From Rhododendron vialii (Eukaryota > Streptophyta > Magnoliopsida > Ericales > Ericaceae), in contig NC_080560.1 of NCBI RefSeq assembly GCF_030253575.1, positions 14,298,001 through 14,362,000 on the forward strand: a stretch of DNA of 64,000 bases, written 5' to 3'. The position numbers were made by a program, and so were the translations under genes. Below, piece by piece: positions 56,785 to 64,000 of this stretch (position 1 is the first letter of the stretch; every line of letters starts with the position of its first letter). The notes under the pieces were generated by a model that saw only the letters and a list, made by a program, of their open reading frames with translations, was not told the DNA's origin and searched no databases.

Positions 56785-59700
56785 TCAACGCATTGACATC
56801 AGAGTACGTACTCTATTCTGCCTTTCCGCTTTCTTAGCACTGGGAGTGCCTTTCAGCTTCCGCAATTCTTCCATCACCTCTTTCTCAACCGTGTCGATTG
56901 AATTCAGAAGCTTCTTCTGGGGCGTGAGGCAATCTGGTTCTCCAGCTTTCTGGTTGGTGATATTGAGCAATATCTTTGGCACTTTTCCAACAGATGGCGG
57001 ATAAGCCTTCTTTATTCCAACTGTAGGATTTGGAGTGATCATAGAAAGATCGTGCTCAAGTTGAGCACCTGATGCAGGTTCAGAAGGAACAAGAACATTC
57101 TGGTCCTGGGGTATTGGACTATCAATTTGTGGGCCTTCGCTTTCCCTCAAGCTAGCTCTTCTTCTTTCAATGGCCTATAGAGTAATCCATTCCAGAATAG
57201 ATGCATCAAGACGATGAACTTTGAAATGAAATAACAGAGAACAAAATGGTGCCAGAACTGAGACCATTCGACTCCTATTCCACAACATGGCCAAACTTCT
57301 ACACTTGGCTAAGGCTATATTTGCTAACAGAATTCCCTCTACCCATGCCTAGATCGCAAGGAAGGGTATTTTTATGAAAATCAACCAATGCCAACATTAC
57401 AATTTACGGCCCTCAGCCAAAGCAAGAGAGATACCTATAAAGCAGATCCAAAGAGGCAAAGGCAACCAAAAAACCATCTCCTGATACAGTAAGAGAGTTG
57501 ACAAGGCCTGGTTTTAGTGTCAAAGCCCAGGGAGATGGTATAAATTCTGGGCAACATTTGAGCGACAACCACGGATGCAGAGAGCTAGGATCCCTTCAGC
57601 AGCCAAACATGAAGCACAGACACTTCTACAAATCGTCATATCAGTGTCAGAAACTCCTTGCAGGATCCCTCCAGGGACCACGTCACGCCGGGGACACATG
57701 GGGACATGCATGGTGACATGTCCATTAAATTCTAATTTTTTTTACATGATACATATGGGGATGCAGCAGAGTGATTTTTATAATTCGTAAGCTTTCCGGG
57801 CATAAAATATGTATAACTTCAAGAATCAAAAGTATTGGATTACAAGTGTAATATAAAATATATCTGGGTATCAGCATACATCATCAGTCCATAATGCATT
57901 CGATAGGAGTCCTAAGCTAAACATTTATAGGTTACAATATAGGTTTGCAAACCTAAGAGTATTTGTAGCAAAAAATTGATGGTCTGTATCTCCATTTTTT
58001 TAGGATTGTTGTGTCCCCCTACTATGTTCGTGTCTGAGCTACATAGGGAGACAATAAGCAGGCTTTGAAACCAGGTCACTGGTACAAACACAACATGGCT
58101 TCTTGCAGAGGGATACTACCACAGATGGACAGAAATAAATTAAAGAAACTAAGATCGAAACTTCGTTATCTAAATGGTGGTTGTTCAATGTTATCATCAA
58201 ATGAAGCAGAAGACCAGTATAAAATTCAGGTGTGGAAAATTGATCACTGAGGCATAATGACAAAAGATCCAGGAATATGTGATACACCAGATTACAGAAG
58301 TGAACCAGGAGCAATCTTAAAATTTTGGTATTCAACTAAAATATCTTTCTGTTCCATTATTGAACTGAAAAGCAGTTAGGAGACTCATTAAATGGGGAAA
58401 GCTACAATTCCAACCGGAGTTCCACTGCTACCCAATATAACTGGACATTTTAATAGCTGGAAATGGACATGTATGAGTGGAAACAAATGCAATCGCGTGT
58501 GGTCTAGCCTAAAAATTGAATGCAAATGAACAACATCCAAGACCATGGTTCAAAATTTAACTAGATGCAACACAAAATCATGAACACACCGAATTTGTGA
58601 TTTCGCCTTACGGGTCGCAGAAGAACCCAGACACAAAACAACAAAGCAAAATGGTAGAAACAAAACAAGAACTAAAGAGAGAAGACTAACAATTTGCTGC
58701 CCGCCATTTTCTCCAAATATAAGCAGCAGATCATTCCAGAACTAAAATTGCTCAATACTTGGGCAAATTCTTGCAAATTGCAATCATGGGAGAGAATCAT
58801 TTCCTATCATATTTCTCTATGAAAACAAATAACAAGAACTACAATTGCTCAATTCTTAGGCAAATTCTAACTGACTTGAATCTTGGATGACTATGTACCC
58901 TTTCTAACATATGCCAATTCTGATAATCAATTCCATTTAGTGAATAAAACTAAAAGAGTAAATGATCAACATCAACCTGATTATTCAACCAAGCCATGGT
59001 GACATAGTTTTGAACTAAGTGTACCAAGATTTAAAATAGGCGCTTTTAAGCACAATACTTAAACTGATCAACACTGTGATCTCCAATTGTATCCAAGAAC
59101 CACCTAAATGAAACTAAAGAAGCACATATATAATTATCTCCATGAATCATTTCCAACAGAAACTAAATCTTCTTTAACCTATGCAAGCTTTTTTCAACGA
59201 AAAATAAAACACATAAACACAAAACCCTTAGACGAAACCCTCCGTTTCTTATTCAAAAATAAGACAAAACCCTAATGAAATCAAACATTTTCAGACTAAA
59301 TTAAACACGTTCACAAAGATAATAACAATGCTACGAAACCCACCATTTCTTAAGCAAATAAAGCCCTAATCAAGATTCCACGTATACAATGCAACCCGAC
59401 CCGACCCAATCAAATGCAGTAAAGAGGGTTTTTGAGAATCGTTTACCCGCACGACAGCAGTAATGTCACGAAGAGGCGTTCTAGGGTACCAAGAAGGTAA
59501 CACACTATTCGTGGAACGCCCTCGGCCTCGCCGGAAACTCCTCGACCCCATATTTTCCCGACCAACCACCGGCGACCTGTGCAGATTCCGGCCGAGCCTA
59601 TTTCTGTTATTGCTTCTTGGCGTTCCCAAAATACCCCTCCCGACACCGCCGCTGCCGCCCCTCGTAGCAGCCGCTCCCGTCGGTCCGCGCGTGCCCGTCA

Positions 59701-59857
59701 TCGCCGTCGCTCCCCACCGGAACGGAGTCGTTCCTGTCGCACCCACTTCTTGTTCCTCATCAAGTAGGATAGATATGCCGCCAATCGATTGCCTTCGACG
59801 GGCGAACGCCGCCCTAACGTCATCCGGCCTCGATAACCTGTCTCTTGACTCAGGCAT
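56785..59857 (-). CDS. OSD1/UVI4 (POLYCHOME)-family inhibitor of the anaphase-promoting complex
   Basis: Plant-specific nuclear regulator that holds back the APC/C ubiquitin ligase. Family members control entry into meiosis II and endoreduplication. Exons on minus: 59857-59447 (137 codons) and 57174-56785 (129 codons plus stop) give 266 aa, joined in phase 0 across a 2272-bp GT-AG intron. Family marks are all present: start MPESRDRL with a D-box (R5xxL8), GxEN box G99-R-E-N102, signature [15 protein letters not shown] (123-137) followed by AIERRR with a second D-box (R126xxL129), and the C-terminal MR tail (MSMR). TPQKK (221-225) and TPSAKK look like CDK sites. The Gly/Arg-rich stretch 56-115 is probably disordered. 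A 5' UTR intron, 59866-59987, is suggested by AAG/GTAACA and TTTGTAACAG. It is intact and most likely functional; whether it is the OSD1 or the UVI4 paralogue is not decided. Confidence 0.92.
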
Positions 59858-59865
59858 TGTATCAA

Positions 59866-59987
59866 CTGTTACAAACAAAAAGCAAATAAGTTTTGTCAGA
59901 TGGGTTTCATTCTCAGGGTTTCTGTTTTCTCGATGAATCAAGAAAGACAAAATGAAGAAGAAGAGAATGGGGTTTAGAATCTGTTAC
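59866..59987 (-). other. Putative 5' UTR intron of the OSD1/UVI4-like gene
   Basis: On minus, AAG/GTAACAG at the donor (59987) and TTTGTAACAG/TTGATACAATG at the acceptor (59866), just 8 nt before the start codon. Length 122 bp. Not needed for the coding model. Confidence 0.45.
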
Positions 59988-60717
59988 CTTGAAAATGTGG
60001 GGGGAGCTTAGGGGGTTTTGTCAGCTTCGTCGGACGATGAAGAAGATGAAAATGGGAGGGCCCTAAAAATGGGAGGTGAAGAAGAGAGAGAGAGAGAGAG
60101 GCGAAATGGCAAAATTTTCAAAATGGAGTTTGGGCGGTACTTATCGAAACTGAAAATTCAAAAACGAAAGAAAGAGGGCACGTGTGTGTGTGATTTGAAT
60201 TTCAAATTTTGAGTTCGTTGCTTAGCTGGGTCCGGTCCCGTCCGGTTCAGTTCAGACTCGCTTCGGCTATTGGGAAGTGGTTGGGCTTGTGTTTGAGCCC
60301 AATTGATTGCTCGATCTATCTTAAGTCGGATTGTTTTGTTCTACTTATTCAAAAAATAATAATAGTCGTGTCTTTTGATTTTGAGTGAATTTTTTTTTTT
60401 AGATTATTAGTTCATTTCAACGGGATGAATCTTAAAAGTAAAATTTATTAACCAAATTAAATTTTTTGAATAAGGACAAAAATAATCGAAAAAATTTGTT
60501 TGTTTGGATTATTTCTGTCTTTAGTGAACTTTCTTAAGATTTTGATCATAATTTATATATTTTTATATTTCTCTTATCGAGACGAATCAATAATCCATAA
60601 AAAATCAATGCAAAACTAATAAATGTGATTTTGTTTTTAATAAGGATAAAAAAATAATTAGCCAAAACACCATTAAAGCAGCCCAGATTAGGATGGGTAT
60701 CCTCAAGCGAAAATGAT
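59988..60717. other. Promoter side of the OSD1/UVI4-like gene and intergenic DNA
   Basis: A GA run at 60085-60102 lies in the probable 5' UTR/promoter. 60355-60660 is AT-rich and contains GAGACGAATCAATAATCCAT, an arm of the F4 fold-back type, without clear outer ends. No gene. Confidence 0.5.
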
Positions 60718-61082
60718 ATTGGTACCGATGGTACCGTAGGGAAAATGCACCGACAGCCACCAGACTGTCGTCTCCGGCCACCAGACGGCCGATCCGAGCG
60801 GTCCAAAAATTTTAAAAAATAAAACCGAGTGGGCCATTGCGGAAATCAACGGCATCCAAGGTGTGTAGGATGCTTGATTTGAGTACCCCTTTTTCGTCTA
60901 TATATGTATATACGTGTATATACATGAAAAATGAGTTATCAGATCAAGCACCCTACACATCTCGGATGCCATTGATTCTCGCAAGGACCCACTCGGTTTT
61001 GTTTTTTAAAATTTTTGGACGGCTCAGATCGGCCGTCCGGTGGCCGTCGGTGCATTTTCTCTACGGTACCATCGGTACCAAT
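60718..61082. mobile_element. Fold-back element family F2, copy 2
   Basis: Starts ATTGGTACCGATGGTACCGT and ends ACGGTACCATCGGTACCAAT. The inside follows copy 1: AATCAACGGCATCCAAGG, GTGTGTAGGATGCTTGAT, CCCTTTTTCGT, a TATATATG-type centre, then the mirror half. 365 bp; more changed than copy 1. Confidence 0.85.
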
Positions 61083-61822
61083 AGTAGTACTCATCGTCAA
61101 GTACCCAAAGCCATATACTAATATGTGTACGTAAAATTGTCTTTTAAAAACATTTTGAATTAGTACAATTCATGAGAGCAAGCGCAGAGCATCTCAATGA
61201 ATAATTATGTGAACAGGGGTAATATATAGGTAACCGTTTTTTCGTTTTTTTAGTGGGAGACTGGGAGTGGAGGATCCAGGGATTATCTGATTAAGGTAAT
61301 TCATAGAGAACTGTTATTCCAGAAAACTAAACGAGGTACGTCCGATGAGTTGATCACCCGTGTAGAGTACATTGGTAATGCAAAACAATAGATTTTGTGT
61401 GCGGTGTGTGTGGGCCCACACCCAATGTGAATGAGTTTGTATGTTTGTACATGCAAGTATATTTGTGATAATAGATTTTTTTTTTTTTTTGATCCGCTAT
61501 TTGTGATTATAGATTAATTGATATTTTAAACAACAATTTAGTAGTAATCTCACCTAAAAGTGAGAGTAATTTGCCCATTCGAAAGCAGACTGGTAATTGG
61601 TAGGTTTCATTCATCGAAATTCAAGTAATCTCTTTACTTGATAATATGCCAATGAACAAGTAAAAATACCAGTGCACATTTCATCCACTCTCTTTCTACA
61701 ATATCACTCTTTCTTCAAAATCAAATGTTTCCTAAATGAACACCACATTTCAAGTGGGAATAATAAATAAATAAATAACGAACAAAACAATGCGAAAGGC
61801 GAAAAAAGAAAAAAAAAATGGA
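61083..61822. other. Intergenic and 3' UTR of the RABA gene
   Basis: No gene seen. The part next to 61823 is the 3' UTR side of the Rab gene, with AATAAATAAATAA at about 61760-61775 (plus sense). Confidence 0.5.
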
Positions 61823-62264
61823 TTAGGATGAGAAGCAACAACCACCACTTTTCCCACCAGAATCTTGGCCAGGAACCACAATCCTGGTTCCCTTGAGCGA
61901 CGAGGTCTTCCCGAAGTCCGATCCGTCGTTGGCAATGAGGGATTTCTTGCTTATGATGCGGTAAATTTCCGTCAAGACAGTCAAAAACGCGCTCTCAACG
62001 TTGGTGGACTCGAGAGCTGATGTCTCCATGAAGCATAGATTCTCTCTCTCAGCGAATTCTTGTGCATCTTCAGTTGGCACCGCTCTAAGGCTCCCTAAAT
62101 CGCACTTGTTACCAATAAGCATGATGACGATGTTCTTGTCGGCATGCCCCCTTAGTTCCTCTAGCCACCTTGCCATGTGATCAAACGACTGGCGCTTTGT
62201 CATGTCGTAGACTAACATTGCACCAACTGCTCCGCGGTAGTATGCACTTGTCACCGCTCTGTAC
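61823..62264 (-). CDS. RABA5-like Rab GTPase, 3' coding exon (5' part outside window)
   Basis: C-terminal two thirds of a plant RABA (Rab11-class) small GTPase, which directs vesicle traffic at the trans-Golgi/endosome. The exon begins at 62264 after an acceptor (CTCTCAG/G) with G TAC AGA GCG, that is [12 protein letters not shown] just after switch II, the usual intron site in this family. Motifs: G4 base-binding GNKCDL, G5 ETSAL, and the C-terminal double cysteine GGCCFSS for geranylgeranylation, ending TAA at 61823-61825. The tail [17 protein letters not shown] resembles RABA5 members. The P-loop, switch I and DTAGQE parts lie upstream and are not found before 64000, so the intron is longer than 1.7 kb. 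What is seen is intact. Confidence 0.9.
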
Positions 62265-63785
62265 CTGAGAGCAACAAACATGAAGCGTTAAGAAGCCCTG
62301 AAAACAATTAACAATAGCAAGGAATTACCCATAAAAATATATTTAAAATTCGCAACTTTTTGAGTTTGCGATCATGATTATCGGGAATTTTGCCTTGCTC
62401 AGGGAGGAAATACAGTCAGTTTCAATAACATATGACGTTGTCTACTTACCAAATCGTCAAATCCCTTGTGCCAGAGAGGCAGATAAAAAAACAGTGATAT
62501 TTTTCAGTCTCCCAAAAATATCCACAACCAAGTACATCAAAATCCAATAGCTAGGTTTCTATTAACTTGATATGCCCTACACCAAACAGGTGGATTCAGA
62601 CGATCTCTATTATTACCAGCTTGATTAGTTGCATTGAACAAGTTCTAGCCTACTTCATTGCTCAGATTTAACCTCTCCGAATGAAGATGAGGTCCACCAA
62701 CACATCTAATCTCGTTCTGGAAAATTAGCCTTCTCGACACAAAATGATTGTTGAAGGAGGAAACATGGGGTTTCTCCGAATTGAAACATGAAATTGATCA
62801 AGATAAATGTCTTCCGAATTGCATTTAAAAGGAAACGGCTCAGCTTTGTATATGCTAGCATCCCAGAGGTAGGAAAAACACAAAAGACCAGTCTGCATTT
62901 GCATATTTTCTATATGTGCATCGAACGTGGCATAAAAAAGTGAATGATATCCAATCCGCATTGTTGAAGTTTCGAGAAGACAAATTATGGATATTCGTGC
63001 TCCAAGACATCCATAAAACCCTGGTTTATTTAAGGATTCTACGTCAATGGTTATTAATCAGTGCCTCACAGAGTTCTTTCCTTACTAGACCAGTGTGAAA
63101 AAAATAGCTGATGTGCTCAAACTCACTTGTTCAAGTACAGGATATTGTTTCCCTTAAGCTGAAGAAAGCAACATCAAAACCTGTCTTTGTGATCCCGATA
63201 ATTGCAAAGAGTGAACTCCAACAACTAGTATAGATATTCCAAATCCAAAATGCAAGAGTTACTTATTTTTCTTCCCCAGTATTAGATTGCTATCACCCGT
63301 CATACATGTAAATCATTTGTCCTAGCCAAAGCATGTATGGAGTCCCAACTTTGTGGGATCATGATTCGTGCAGTTGACAATTACATCAGTGCAATAGTCA
63401 CCAATAACATCAAGTAACTAAGTAAGCTATTATCCCGTATCACTTGTAGCAAAAACAAGTTTCGGAGCCAATACTATATTTCCCATAGATAAGACTCCAT
63501 AGAGGGTAATGTGGTAGCATATCAGCAATCAGACTTCTGTGTAGTTGAACCATATTCCCTCAGCTCACAATGCATGGTAATTTCAGAACAGGAACAACCC
63601 ATAATAGAACCATGGGAAAAGACAGGGACGGAGGAAACTATTTGAAACGGAATGAACATCCAACAGGACCAACACTAGTTCTAAGACGCATAGATGTTCC
63701 TCTTGCTTGAAGGACATCACTAACAAATCACCAATTTATCCTCTTATTAAAGACGGTCCGTGTTTAGTGGGATTAGTTGTTGAGT
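62265..63785 (-). other. Intron of the RABA5-like gene
   Basis: No coding exon for the P-loop or DTAGQ region is found on minus. Nothing else is recognised; short frames in this stretch are chance. Confidence 0.6.
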
Positions 63786-64000
63786 GGGTACATAAGAGCA
63801 AGTTGACCCTTGTGCCAAAATTTGGCATCAATGGCAAAACCCTCACCGCTCTTGTGCCAAGTTCAATGCCAAACTTTGAAATGGCCATTCTTGGTGCCAA
63901 ATTTGGCAGTTGCCAAACTTGTCACATAACCTTCAAAGCAAGGGAAATGTGGTTGCAAAGGGGGAAGAAAGGTGGTTCTACCAAAATGACGTTGCGCTGG
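63786..64000. mobile_element. Partial MITE with TGCCAAATTTGGCA words, cut by the window edge
   Basis: AGAGCAAGTTGACCCTTGTG at about 63795 is followed by CCAAAATTTGGCA, GTGCCAAATTTGGCAG and TTGCCAAACTTG. These palindromic words are typical of GAGCA-ended plant MITEs. The right end is outside the window. Confidence 0.4.

Noticed and set aside
59463..59936. 157-aa plus-strand frame opposite the OSD1/UVI4-like first exon
   Set aside because: Antisense shadow of a G+C-rich, Arg/Gly-rich exon; the minus frame has all family motifs.
1..64000. CRISPR array, prokaryotic operon or phage content
   Set aside because: No evenly spaced repeats with unique spacers, no Shine-Dalgarno-led gene runs and no phage genes; all real genes are spliced plant genes.

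Overview
This is a 64 kb stretch of a plant nuclear genome, almost certainly from an asterid-type eudicot. Members of Ericales would fit, but nothing in the sequence proves the order. The evidence is spliced genes with GT-AG introns, plant gene families (A-type cytochrome P450, RABA GTPase, OSD1/UVI4 cell-cycle inhibitor, FAR1-like Mutator transposase), AT-rich intergenic DNA and a heavy load of plant transposons. No bacterial, organellar or viral gene is seen.

Host genes are few and all lie on the minus strand. They are an ABHD18-type alpha/beta hydrolase (1730-7223, five exons, 360 codons plus stop), a membrane-anchored cytochrome P450 of the CYP93/CYP712/CYP705 type (33913-38292, three exons, 527 aa), an OSD1/UVI4/POLYCHOME-family inhibitor of the anaphase-promoting complex (56785-59857, two coding exons, 266 aa), and the 3' coding exon of a RABA5-like Rab GTPase (61823-62264, 5' part beyond the window). 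These models join in phase at every junction. They are unrelated in function and do not form a cluster.

The rest is a museum of mobile DNA. 8535-17082 is an 8.55 kb Mutator-like element (MULE) with a 9-bp target duplication. It holds a FAR1/MURA-type transposase broken by three stop codons and a convergent, six-exon accessory gene broken by two. 22825-28059 has Helitron ends. 30983-32585 is a 1.6 kb fold-back MULE with a perfect 9-bp target duplication. 40040-42576 is a 2.5 kb terminal-inverted-repeat element carrying a nested fold-back element and a LINE remnant. Two TRIM (tiny LTR) elements lie at 43589-44054 and 45286-45840. A degraded LTR-type element rich in a CGCGCGAG motif lies at about 18590-20513.

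Several families of short fold-back (almost completely palindromic) elements are each present two to five times: F1 (GAGGGATCCCTC ends), F2 (387-bp palindrome starting GTACCGACTCCC), F3 (GGTGTC...GACACC) and F4 (AATAAGC ends with GAATCAATAAT arms). They sit in intergenic DNA, in the large P450 intron and inside one another. The most unusual signals are the MULE with its in-phase decayed genes and internal ACTTACCAC/GTGGTAAGT arrays, and the group of long palindromic families, which could make long RNA hairpins.
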